Source: an uncultured Bacteroidales bacterium (lineage in GTDB: Bacteria > Bacteroidota > Bacteroidia > Bacteroidales > F082). Taken from it: a DNA stretch of 6,918 bases. The position numbers were made by a program, and so were the translations under genes. The number at the start of each line of letters is the position of its first letter. Position 1 is the first letter of the stretch. This document shows positions 1 to 5,603 of the stretch, in pieces. The notes beneath the pieces were generated by a model, which saw nothing but the letters and a program-made list of their open reading frames with translations, searched no databases and was not told where the DNA came from. The stretch spans positions 1 through 6,918 of the forward strand of contig CALGBV010000343.1 of NCBI GenBank assembly GCA_937884015.1. Reading direction: 5' to 3'.

Positions 1-77
1 ACACGGCTGCCAAACAGCTTGGTGAAATAAGCGTTGTAGCTGTTGAAACGGCGGGGAGTGAAAGAATTGCTTGGCAT
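1..77 (-). CDS. Radical SAM protein, YhcC/TIGR01212-like, N-terminal fragment (cut by window edge)
   Basis: The first 25 codons are present, starting at an ATG whose complement is at 75-77. The readable N-terminus is MPSNSFTPRRFNSYNAYFTK followed by LFGSRV. An R-[FY]-N-S-[YF]-x-x-Y-[FL] stretch followed by a K-x-x-FG-x-[RK]-V stretch is what I recall at the start of TIGR01212-type (YhcC-like) radical SAM proteins, just before their Cys-containing cluster motif, which here lies outside the window. Members are putative iron-sulfur, S-adenosylmethionine-dependent enzymes; I make no claim about the substrate. The start lies 24 bases past the stop of the GNAT gene on the same strand, so read-through from that unit is possible. 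No Shine-Dalgarno sequence is visible. The family call rests on about 25 residues and could be wrong. Confidence 0.55.
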   Translation of the reverse strand, partial: MPSNSFTPRRFNSYNAYFTKLFGSR

Positions 78-101
78 ATTGAAATTCCAAAATAAATATT
101 A

Positions 102-623
102 CTAATCAAGCAATTGCGATAAATCGTAATACATGGGAATAGTGTTTTCCGTCGATTGTGAATTTGCTGAAGTCTTTAGAAACTTGAATCCGTTTTTCTG
201 ATAAAATGGAATGGCTGATGGCAGAGAGTCAACTGTAATGAAAGCACATCCTGTTCTGTTGTTTGTAATAAAGGTTTTCTTAACGAAATCAAGAATGTAT
301 GTCCCGATATGCGAGGTCTGATGAGTCAAATTAACACCTAATCTTCCAATTTTAACGGCAGGATAGTCACTACGATGCTTGCTGTAAGGAAATTCTTTTT
401 TTATCTTTCTCCAAACAGCTTTGTCGCTTTCTCTAATTGAAATTCTATCGTTTGAAACTGAAAAGAAAGCTATAATCTCATTTCCATTTTCAATCAGATA
501 AGTGACAGAAAGTAATCGCTTGGCATAATTCTTGGCATCTGATAAAAGAAAATCATTCAGGTCAGAATTACCACAATCAAACGCCTTGAATTGATAGTTG
601 TCAGTTAATCTGATAAATTGCAT
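102..623 (-). CDS. GNAT acetyltransferase, TacT-like (probable toxin of a toxin-antitoxin pair)
   Basis: A 173-residue single-domain GNAT protein. Residues 15-26 read FDCGNSDLNDFL, the N-terminal signature of TacT/AtaT-type GNATs, in which toxic members acetylate the amino group of aminoacyl-tRNA and block translation. Strand beta-4 and the acetyl-CoA loop lie at about 91-113 (KIGRLGVN followed by HQTSHIG). The usual Q-x-x-G-x-G/A loop here reads QTSHIG, with His105 where the first Gly is expected and Gly107 kept. The C-terminal FYQKNGF (140-146) holds Tyr141, at the position of the catalytic Tyr of TacT. Length matches the family (about 160-175 residues). The gene sits 26 bases behind a 52-residue gene on the same strand, the usual antitoxin-toxin order. 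Both are visibly richer in A+T than the neighbouring peroxidase gene, which suggests accessory DNA. It could instead be a non-toxic GNAT acting on another substrate. Confidence 0.85.
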   Translation of the reverse strand: MQFIRLTDNYQFKAFDCGNSDLNDFLLSDAKNYAKRLLSVTYLIENGNEIIAFFSVSNDRISIRESDKAVWRKIKKEFPYSKHRSDYPAVKIGRLGVNLTHQTSHIGTYILDFVKKTFITNNRTGCAFITVDSLPSAIPFYQKNGFKFLKTSANSQSTENTIPMYYDLSQLLD

Positions 624-649
624 TTCTTTTCAAAGATGAATTAATTCAA

Positions 650-808
650 TTAAAATGCGAAAGTGAGCAATGATTCGATGAACTTTGCACCTTCTTCAAT
701 TCTTTTTTTCTCTTCTTTGGATGCCTTTTCTCCTTTCTCCATTTCAACGAAAAAAGCGAAAGCATCATCTCCTTCTAATACTGGTGTCGCTTCAATTGGT
801 TTTGCCAT
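650..808 (-). CDS. 52-residue hypothetical protein, candidate antitoxin of the GNAT
   Basis: A short reading frame of 52 codons plus TAA. It begins MAKPIEATPVLEGDDAFAFF; the rest is rich in Glu and Lys (KGEKASKEEKKRIEEG at 25-40) and ends FIESLLTFAF. The N-terminal half has a P-x-x-A-T-P-V-L-x-G-x-D-A pattern that I recall from short Bacteroidota proteins encoded just ahead of toxins or enzymes. The C-terminal half (about 28-48) is probably one charged helix. I see no ribbon-helix-helix or DUF1778 pattern, the usual partner of TacT-like GNATs. Support for a real gene is a promoter-like TATTTTTG about 22 bases upstream, clean spacing of 26 bases to the GNAT start, and the same A+T-rich composition as the GNAT. 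The antitoxin role is inferred from position only. Confidence 0.7.
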   Translation of the reverse strand: MAKPIEATPVLEGDDAFAFFVEMEKGEKASKEEKKRIEEGAKFIESLLTFAF

Positions 809-830
809 GTCTTGATTTATTTTTCGTGTG

Positions 831-838
831 CAAAAATA
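831..838 (-). promoter_or_regulatory. Promoter -7 element for the small protein-GNAT pair
   Basis: On the minus strand this reads TATTTTTG followed by CA, an exact match to the Bacteroidota consensus TAnnTTTG. It lies 22 bases before the ATG at 808, giving a leader of roughly 15 bases. No convincing -33 TTG is seen. It lies between the peroxidase stop and the small gene, so the pair need not depend on the peroxidase promoter. Confidence 0.55.
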
Positions 839-862
839 TATATTTTTTTGAAAATAAAGACA

Positions 863-1915
863 TTATTGTTCTGGTTTCGCGTAATTGGGATTGTTGATGA
901 AATCCTCGTCCGTCAATGTGTTGAGGAAAGCCTTGAGTTGCGTTTTTTCTTCCTCGGTGAGGCGTACGCCGCCTTGCATGACATGGTGCATCAGCGGACT
1001 GATTTGGGAAGAATATTGCACGCTGTCGGAATAAAACCCGATGACTTGGTCGAGGGTTTGGAAACGTCCGTCATGCATATAGGGTCCCGTCAAGGTGATG
1101 TTTCTTAATGTCGGTGCTTTATAGGCCCCTTTGTCGGATGGATTGCCGGTGATGGAAAATCGGTCTTGTGGATCGGTGGAAGTGTTGTCCAATCCGTTGT
1201 TGTAGAACAAATTAGTTGTGAAAAGCGCATTGCCGCCACCGCCATGGCAGTGGAAACAGTCGGCGCCTTCTTCCGTGACAAACAGCAGGTAGCCGTTCAG
1301 CTCCTCTTGTGTGAGTTGCTCCTCGCCGCGTAGGTAACGGTCGAATTTGCTGTCGGCGGAAACAAGGCTCCTGACGAATTGTGCAATGGCTTTTTCGATG
1401 TTGACAAAAGTGATTTTTTCGCTGCCGAAAGCCTTGAAAAACAAGTCGGGATATTCGTCGCTTGCTTGCAGCAGCTGTACGACTTGCACCGTGTCGCCGT
1501 TGATTTCGTTTTCCGCAGTGACTGCTGCCAAAACCATGTCTTCCAGACTTGCCACGCCGCCGTTCCAGCCTAAGCCCGTCGTGTTCCAAGCTAAGTTGAT
1601 CAAAGGCAGCATGACATGGTGTGTACCCATATCGCCGTGTCCGCTTTCAAAGCCGTTTTCCTGATGGTGGCAAGAAGCGCAATTGGTGATGCCGGATGCG
1701 TCTTGACGCCCGCATAACCTGTTGTCGTAGAATAACTTTCTGCCCAAAGCAACGCCTTCTTCGGTCATCGGATTATCGTCGGGAACATTGGTGCGGGTGG
1801 GGAAGTAGGTGGGCGTTACGATGGCGTATGGCGTAGGCTCGTAAGGCTTCTCATTTGTCGGCTTGCAGGCGCAAATGAGAGAAATCAATACTATGAAAAG
1901 CAATGATTTTTTCAT
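863..1915 (-). CDS. Di-heme cytochrome c peroxidase / MauG family lipoprotein, probable MbnH-type partner of the MbnP-like protein
   Basis: A 350-residue protein from the ATG at 1915. That start is preferred over one 12 bases upstream because its ATGA overlaps the stop of the previous gene and because MKKSLLFIVL begins a lipoprotein signal peptide. The lipobox ends ICAC, with Cys17 as the likely lipidated residue, so the protein should sit in the periplasm on a membrane. There are two c-type heme sites: CASCH (79-83) and CFHCH (220-224). Between them, GWNGG places Trp117 where CCP/MauG enzymes have the inter-heme tryptophan. YMHDGRF (279-285) is the family's C-terminal motif. Downstream, VIGFY puts Tyr295 where peroxidases usually have the Met ligand and MauG has Tyr. 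This suggests an oxidase of a partner protein rather than a plain H2O2 scavenger. Coupling to the MbnP-like gene points to that protein as substrate. The functional assignment is inferred; family membership is firm. Confidence 0.9.
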   Translation of the reverse strand: MKKSLLFIVLISLICACKPTNEKPYEPTPYAIVTPTYFPTRTNVPDDNPMTEEGVALGRKLFYDNRLCGRQDASGITNCASCHHQENGFESGHGDMGTHHVMLPLINLAWNTTGLGWNGGVASLEDMVLAAVTAENEINGDTVQVVQLLQASDEYPDLFFKAFGSEKITFVNIEKAIAQFVRSLVSADSKFDRYLRGEEQLTQEELNGYLLFVTEEGADCFHCHGGGGNALFTTNLFYNNGLDNTSTDPQDRFSITGNPSDKGAYKAPTLRNITLTGPYMHDGRFQTLDQVIGFYSDSVQYSSQISPLMHHVMQGGVRLTEEEKTQLKAFLNTLTDEDFINNPNYAKPEQ

Positions 1916-2685
1916 TCGTATAGGCATGAAATTATTTCAACACTGAACACATCCTGACCGTTTTCTTTCAGCACTTGCTGTGCCGCCTGGTTCTGCATGA
2001 TGGCTCCACCCCAGACATTGAAATCATAGGTGTGCGGGTTGCGGAACCAATTGGCGATATCCATATTGATTTGCAGCGTGTTATGTTCTTTGCCCGTGAC
2101 ATGAAAAGTCTCTTCAAAAGGAATTTCCACTTGGAAATAGTTTTGGTGAAACTCTGTCAAATCTTCGTTCTGTCCAATGCCGAGATGCACGTTTATAGGT
2201 GAAAGACAACCATTTTCATCAAGCCACTTGCCGTTGAGTTTCATGTAATGATAGCCGCCGCCAAGCGGTTCCGGCCAAAACATGTCGGACTCAGGCGGAT
2301 TGACGAAAAGTCCGTTCTGGTTGTCGTTTTCATCCAATCCAAAGGTGAAACGCAAGGCGTCATATTGTCCGACGGGAATGAATTGAGACGCAAATGTTTT
2401 TGCCAGATTGTCGTTTTCGTCAAGATAAAAGATATGGCCGTCTTGGTTTATCGGAAGCCATTTCCCTTCTGCATTTTTGATTTCAATGTTGGATATAAAC
2501 CATTGTATTTCAGTGATGAGGAATTGATTACCTGCTTCGTTTTGATAACACAATGAATCGGTTACAAGTTCTTTTCCGTCGACAGAATAATGAATGATGA
2601 GGCCAACGGATGATTCTTTTGGCTCTTGCTTGCAGGATGCCAGAAACAGCAATATTATAAACGTTAATATGCAAATCTTTTTCAT
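1912..2685 (-). CDS. MbnP-like copper-binding lipoprotein
   Basis: A 257-residue protein starting at MKKICILTFI (complement ATG at 2683-2685). A possible in-frame start 21 bases further upstream lacks a signal-peptide start and overlaps the likely promoter, so I reject it. The signal peptide ends LASC with Cys18 as the lipidation site. The mature part fits the MbnP family (TIGR04052 type): an opening beta-strand IIHYSVDGKEL (30-40), WFISNIEI (62-69), FTFGLDENDN (113-122), the hallmark MFWPEPLGGGYHYMKLNG (135-152), VHLGIG (166-171) and a C-terminal IMQNQAAQQVLKENGQDVF (229-247). Characterised MbnP proteins are periplasmic, bind copper, and carry a kynurenine made from Trp by their MauG-like partner MbnH. 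Six tryptophans (62, 76, 137, 154, 213, 225) and many histidines are available; which one is modified cannot be told here. The stop overlaps the peroxidase start (ATGA), implying translational coupling. No methanobactin genes are in view. Confidence 0.8.
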   Translation of the reverse strand: MKKICILTFIILLFLASCKQEPKESSVGLIIHYSVDGKELVTDSLCYQNEAGNQFLITEIQWFISNIEIKNAEGKWLPINQDGHIFYLDENDNLAKTFASQFIPVGQYDALRFTFGLDENDNQNGLFVNPPESDMFWPEPLGGGYHYMKLNGKWLDENGCLSPINVHLGIGQNEDLTEFHQNYFQVEIPFEETFHVTGKEHNTLQINMDIANWFRNPHTYDFNVWGGAIMQNQAAQQVLKENGQDVFSVEIISCLYE

Positions 2686-2703
2686 GAAACGGATTTTAAA
2701 ATG

Positions 2704-2711
2704 CAATGATA
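2704..2711 (-). promoter_or_regulatory. Possible -7 element for the MbnP-peroxidase operon
   Basis: The minus strand reads TATCATTG, one mismatch from TAnnTTTG, 18 bases before the chosen start at 2685. The gap between the divergent starts is only 68 bases, so this is the best-placed candidate. No clear -33 element is visible. Confidence 0.3.
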
Positions 2712-2732
2712 CGCTTTTTCGCCCGAATAGTG

Positions 2733-2740
2733 TATTTTTG
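2733..2740 (+). promoter_or_regulatory. Promoter -7 element for the DUF2027-Smr / alkyltransferase operon
   Basis: TATTTTTG followed by CA, an exact TAnnTTTG match. It ends 13 bases before the ATG at 2754, leaving a leader of only about 5-10 bases. Because it lies downstream of the in-frame ATG at 2706, it argues against that earlier start. Confidence 0.55.
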
Positions 2741-2753
2741 CAGCAAAATTTTT

Positions 2754-3854
2754 ATGGATATGGCAGAATTTAAAGTAGGCGATAAAGTGAATTTCATCAG
2801 CGCAGTGGGCGGTGGTAAAGTTACGAAAATCATTGATACACGCATGGTTATGGTTGAAGTCGAGGATGGTTTTGAAATCCCGACCTTGATTACGGATTTG
2901 GTCTTAGATTACCGTTCGCAACCGCAAGTTTCGCATCAGCAGAAAGTGGTCGATACGGTGCAAAAAGAGATTCAGGCCAAGGAACTTCTCGAACAGGAAC
3001 GTGCTGATGCAGCCCGCAAGGGTGAGTTGCGCCGTTTTGCGAAAGAGGCTGAAAAAGAGGGCGTTTATCTGGCTTTCATACCGCACGAGCAGCAGTGGCT
3101 TCTGACTGGCGCTATGGATGTGGTGCTCGTCAACCATACGCCTTACGAGATGCTTTATACCTTCACGATAAAGGAAGAGGAAAAGTTTGTGAATGTGGAT
3201 TATGGTCAGGTCGACAAACATGAAAAAGTCGTGATTGAATCCATTTCACGCGACGATTTGGAATATTGGCTGAATGGTATCGTTCAGGCTGTCTTTACCA
3301 AGGAAGAGTCTGATAATGTGCTGCTTCCGTTGAATGCGCCTTTCTCGTTGCGACCGGGTCGTTTCTTCAAGGAAGGCAGTTATGCGGCTTCGGGCATTCT
3401 CGGCGAAAAGGCCGTTATGATTTGTCTTTCCGAACTGGTTGCCTTGAAGAGTGGCGATGGCGATTTTGCTAAAATCATGAAGGAAGGCATTGGCTCACAG
3501 GCCGCTAAGAAGGAATTGGTGAAGAAGGAATCGCCTATCGACAAGCACAGAACCGCCCCAGGCGAGGCTACTGTGGATTTGCATATTGGCGAATTGGTCG
3601 ACAACATTTTGGGCCTTTCAAGTCACGATATGTTCCGCATCCAGACAGATTATTTCAAGAAGATGCTCGACAGCGCCATCGCTTCGGAATATACTAAGGT
3701 GACTTTCATTCACGGCGTGGGCAATGGTGTCTTGAAAAATGCTATCATCGACGAACTGAAAAACTACAAGAATACCGAAAACCGCATGGCCAGTATCGCC
3801 AAGTTTGGTGTAGGCGCCATTGATGTCATCATTACCGATAAACAGAAAGACTGA
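2754..3854 (+). CDS. DUF2027 domain protein with C-terminal Smr domain
   Basis: A 366-residue cytoplasmic protein with no signal peptide. The N-terminal part (about 5-52: FKVGDKVNFI, GGGKVTKI, VEDGFEIPTL) looks like a small beta-barrel, as in MutS2-related and KOW-like folds. A charged, probably coiled-coil helix follows (about 62-102, rich in Lys, Glu, Gln and Ala), then the DUF2027 region (about 103-260). The C-terminal Smr domain runs from about 273 to 362, with DLHIGEL (275-281) in place of the usual LDLHG and the second motif HGVGNGVL (320-327). Smr domains are nucleic-acid nicking or binding modules, known in MutS2 and ribosome rescue; the role of the DUF2027 fusion is not known to me. 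The start at 2754 (MDMAEF) is chosen because a promoter element lies just upstream; ATG 2760 is equally possible. The stop overlaps the next start by one base. Confidence 0.85.
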   Translation: MDMAEFKVGDKVNFISAVGGGKVTKIIDTRMVMVEVEDGFEIPTLITDLVLDYRSQPQVSHQQKVVDTVQKEIQAKELLEQERADAARKGELRRFAKEAEKEGVYLAFIPHEQQWLLTGAMDVVLVNHTPYEMLYTFTIKEEEKFVNVDYGQVDKHEKVVIESISRDDLEYWLNGIVQAVFTKEESDNVLLPLNAPFSLRPGRFFKEGSYAASGILGEKAVMICLSELVALKSGDGDFAKIMKEGIGSQAAKKELVKKESPIDKHRTAPGEATVDLHIGELVDNILGLSSHDMFRIQTDYFKKMLDSAIASEYTKVTFIHGVGNGVLKNAIIDELKNYKNTENRMASIAKFGVGAIDVIITDKQKD

Positions 3855-4354
3855 TGCTCTATTCCGTTGATTATGCATCGCCTGTCGGCAAACTGACTTT
3901 GGCTGCCGATGAAAAGGCACTTGTCGGTCTGTGGATGGAAGGGCAACGCTATTTCGGTTCTTCCTTGCAAGTTGAGACGATGTGCCATGAAATTGTTCCA
4001 GTTTTAGGAAACGTCGTTTCGTGGTTAGATGCTTATTTCGCAGGTGGAAAACCAGCGTTGGAAAATGTGCCTTTGTCGCTGCAAGGAACTGATTTCCAAC
4101 TTTCGGTTTGGAAGGCATTGTGTACTATTCCTTACGGAAAGACAAGTACTTACGGAGCCATAGCCCGACAATTGTCGGATGAATTAGACCGTAATGTCTC
4201 GCCTCGTGCTGTGGGCAATGCCGTAGGCCGTAATCCGATTTCCATCATCATTCCTTGCCATCGCGTAGTGGGTTCTAATGGCAGTTTGACGGGCTATGCG
4301 GGCGGTTTGGAACGGAAAGAGTGGTTGTTGAAATTTGAAGGTGCAATTCTGTAA
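3854..4354 (+). CDS. ogt: Methylated-DNA--[protein]-cysteine S-methyltransferase (O6-alkylguanine repair)
   Basis: A 166-residue suicide repair protein that moves an alkyl group from O6-alkylguanine in DNA to its own cysteine. The active-site motif IPCHRV has Cys135. The helix-turn-helix carries SPRAVGNAVGRNP, where Arg118 matches the arginine finger and Asn127 the hinge asparagine of human MGMT. TSTYGAIA places Tyr100 at the nucleotide-flipping Tyr, and GGLERKEWLL holds Glu156 of the catalytic network. The N-terminal domain (1-75) is short, as in stand-alone Ogt-type enzymes, and there is no fused Ada domain. The ATG shares its A with the upstream TGA (TGATG), so translation is probably coupled to the DUF2027-Smr gene. 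The pairing may mean a shared role in DNA damage handling, but that is inference. The symbol ogt is used for the family. Confidence 0.93.
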   Translation: MLYSVDYASPVGKLTLAADEKALVGLWMEGQRYFGSSLQVETMCHEIVPVLGNVVSWLDAYFAGGKPALENVPLSLQGTDFQLSVWKALCTIPYGKTSTYGAIARQLSDELDRNVSPRAVGNAVGRNPISIIIPCHRVVGSNGSLTGYAGGLERKEWLLKFEGAIL

Positions 4355-4374
4355 GTAATAGTTGAGAAAAACTG

Positions 4375-4382
4375 TATTTTTG
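4375..4382 (+). promoter_or_regulatory. Promoter -7 element upstream of the structured repeat and the T9SS gene
   Basis: TATTTTTG followed by CA, an exact TAnnTTTG match, 21 bases after the alkyltransferase stop. If used for the gene at 4567 it would give a leader of about 180 bases that includes the inverted repeat. A weaker site closer to the gene (TATGATTTTG near 4526) is an alternative. Confidence 0.45.
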
Positions 4383-4433
4383 CAAACAATTAAGAGAGTA
4401 GGTGAGCAAATTTAGTTTACATATTAGTTCGGC

Positions 4434-4509
4434 GCTTCGACCCTTCGGCAAGCTCAGGGAGCGAAGCTCGGCAATCTGATTTGCAGCTCATTGAGCCTGT
4501 CGAAATGAG
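4434..4509 (+). repeat. Structured intergenic repeat: two inverted TTCGrCArGCTCA units
   Basis: This is the only notable content of the gene-free stretch 4355-4566 apart from the promoter-like site. Unit one (4434-4467) has arms GCTTCG/CGAAGC and CCCT/AGGG around TCGGCAAGCTC. Unit two (4487-4509) has arms CTCATT/AATGAG around GAGCCTGTCGA. The second, read on the other strand, gives TTCGACAGGCTCA, matching TTCGGCAAGCTCA of the first at 11 of 13 positions, so the units are inverted copies. Between them GCAA (4471-4474) and TTGC (4481-4484) form a further small hairpin. TTCGACAAGCTCA-type repeats recur in Bacteroidota intergenic regions, as I recall; whether they are REP-like mobile elements or RNA structures cannot be decided here. 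Confidence 0.65.
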
Positions 4510-4566
4510 GAAATTCATTTTGCGGTATGATTTTGAATAGTAACAAATGAATAAACACAAATAACA

Positions 4567-5544
4567 ATGAGAAAAGTATTTTTATCCTTGATTTTATCGG
4601 TCCTCGCTTTTGTTGGCGTGGCTAATGCACAAGTCAATCCGTTCAGCACGTCATCGGGCTATCTTTTCAGCACCAATGTTGACTGGACGACAATTCATTA
4701 CGGCCTTTGCCGTTTCACCGATGGCTTTTCAAACATCGAATATCTTAGTTCTGCCGATGGTTTCTTTGGCGGCTCTGCTGCCGTCGATGGCGTGATGTAT
4801 GGCACCAATGACCAAAAGTTTTTCTACAAGTTCGATTTGAACGACGGTTCCATCATACAAAAGAAATCGACCAACCACTATTGGTATGACATGGCTTATG
4901 ATTACACGACCAGTACCATGTATTGCATTCAGGAAAACGGTTTCGGTAAAATTGACTTGGAAACGGGTCATTCCACATCAATCCGCACTTATTCCAGCTT
5001 CTATTTCTGGGCCATTGCCTGCACCAGCGGCGGCACGCTTTATGCCGTCGATATGGATGGCTATCTTTACCAGATTGTGAACAAGGAAACGGGCGATGTT
5101 TATTGCATTGGCAATACAGGCTTGGCTTCGCAGTATCTCTGCTGTGCCGCCATCGACCCGAATACCGACATCATGTATTTCCAGTATTGCACCAATTCGT
5201 GCGACAAACTCTATTCTATCGATTTGGAAACGGCCCAAGCCACATTCATCTGCGACTGCGATGAACTTTCAGGCTTGACTTTCGATTTCGAATACGATGC
5301 CGTGAACGAAAACGAAATGAATGTCAATGTCTATCCAAATCCAGCCGCTGATTATCTGACAGTTAATGCCGAAAATATCAGTCATGTCACCATTATCAAC
5401 GCTTTGGGACAGGTCGTCAGCGACATGAAAGCCGAAGGCAACGAAGTGCGCGTGGATGTGTCGCAATTGCCAGCTGGCAATTATTTTGTGAAGGTCAGGA
5501 CGGAAGGAAAGATTAGAACACGGAAGATTGTTGTGGGAAGATAA
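4567..5544 (+). CDS. Secreted T9SS cargo protein, probable beta-propeller-like repeats, Cys-rich
   Basis: A 325-residue secreted protein. The signal peptide MRKVFLSLILSVLAFVGVAN ends with probable cleavage near Ala21/Gln22. The body (about 28-240) contains loose repeats of the form 'aspartate-x-x-x-x-x-[LM]-Y-x-[IVF]-D/N' such as GVMYGTNDQKFFYKFDL, STMYCIQENGFGKIDL, GTLYAVDMDGYLYQI and DIMYFQYC followed by LYSIDL, which suggests WD40/YncE-like propeller blades. No catalytic motif is seen. Ten cysteines lie in the mature chain, dense at 180-231. The C-terminal type A sorting domain spans about 250-325: NVYPNPAADYLTV, INALGQVV, LPAGNYFVKV, then basic RTRKIVVGR. T9SS carries such proteins across the outer membrane, after which the domain is usually removed and the protein anchored to surface lipopolysaccharide. 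The gene appears to be a single unit ending in a terminator at 5570. The target is unknown. Confidence 0.85.
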   Translation: MRKVFLSLILSVLAFVGVANAQVNPFSTSSGYLFSTNVDWTTIHYGLCRFTDGFSNIEYLSSADGFFGGSAAVDGVMYGTNDQKFFYKFDLNDGSIIQKKSTNHYWYDMAYDYTTSTMYCIQENGFGKIDLETGHSTSIRTYSSFYFWAIACTSGGTLYAVDMDGYLYQIVNKETGDVYCIGNTGLASQYLCCAAIDPNTDIMYFQYCTNSCDKLYSIDLETAQATFICDCDELSGLTFDFEYDAVNENEMNVNVYPNPAADYLTVNAENISHVTIINALGQVVSDMKAEGNEVRVDVSQLPAGNYFVKVRTEGKIRTRKIVVGR

Positions 5545-5569
5545 TCATTTGAATCCGAATGAAATAATA

Positions 5570-5599
5570 AAGCCTCGGCCAATTGACCGGGGCTTTTTT
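5570..5599 (+). terminator. Rho-independent terminator of the T9SS gene
   Basis: Stem AAGCCTCGG (5570-5578) pairs with CCGGGGCTT (5587-5595), nine pairs including one T-G wobble, over an eight-base loop; six T's close it (5594-5599). The site begins 25 bases after the stop at 5544. Read on the minus strand the same hairpin is followed by TTATTATTT, so it may also end the tRNA transcript, whose 3' end is at 5604. Confidence 0.85.
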
Positions 5600-5603
5600 G
5601 TTG

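Noticed and set aside
685..1108. Two overlapping plus-strand frames of 70 and 98 codons
   Set aside because: They lie opposite the 52-residue gene and the peroxidase 3' end, have no recognisable motif, and the first is just a hydrophobic translation of T-rich DNA.
1212..1589. 125-codon Arg-rich frame on the minus strand
   Set aside because: A different frame of the peroxidase gene; Arg/His-rich low-quality translation typical of a shadow.
1916..1927. Upstream start of the peroxidase adding four residues (MPIR)
   Set aside because: The ATG at 1915 forms an ATGA overlap with the previous stop and gives a normal lipoprotein signal peptide.
2706..2753. Longer N-terminus of the DUF2027-Smr protein starting at 2706
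   Set aside because: The added 16 residues are not typical of the family and the -7 promoter element lies inside this stretch.
3618..4118. 166-codon frame on the minus strand
   Set aside because: It lies antisense across two well-supported plus-strand genes (DUF2027-Smr and Ogt) and shows no recognisable domain.
4434..4509. CRISPR array or rho-independent terminator
   Set aside because: The repeats are two inverted units without regular spacers, and no T-tract follows any of the hairpins.
4355..4566. Riboswitch or small gene in the 212-base gap
   Set aside because: I could not match any riboswitch core, and all frames in the gap are very short.
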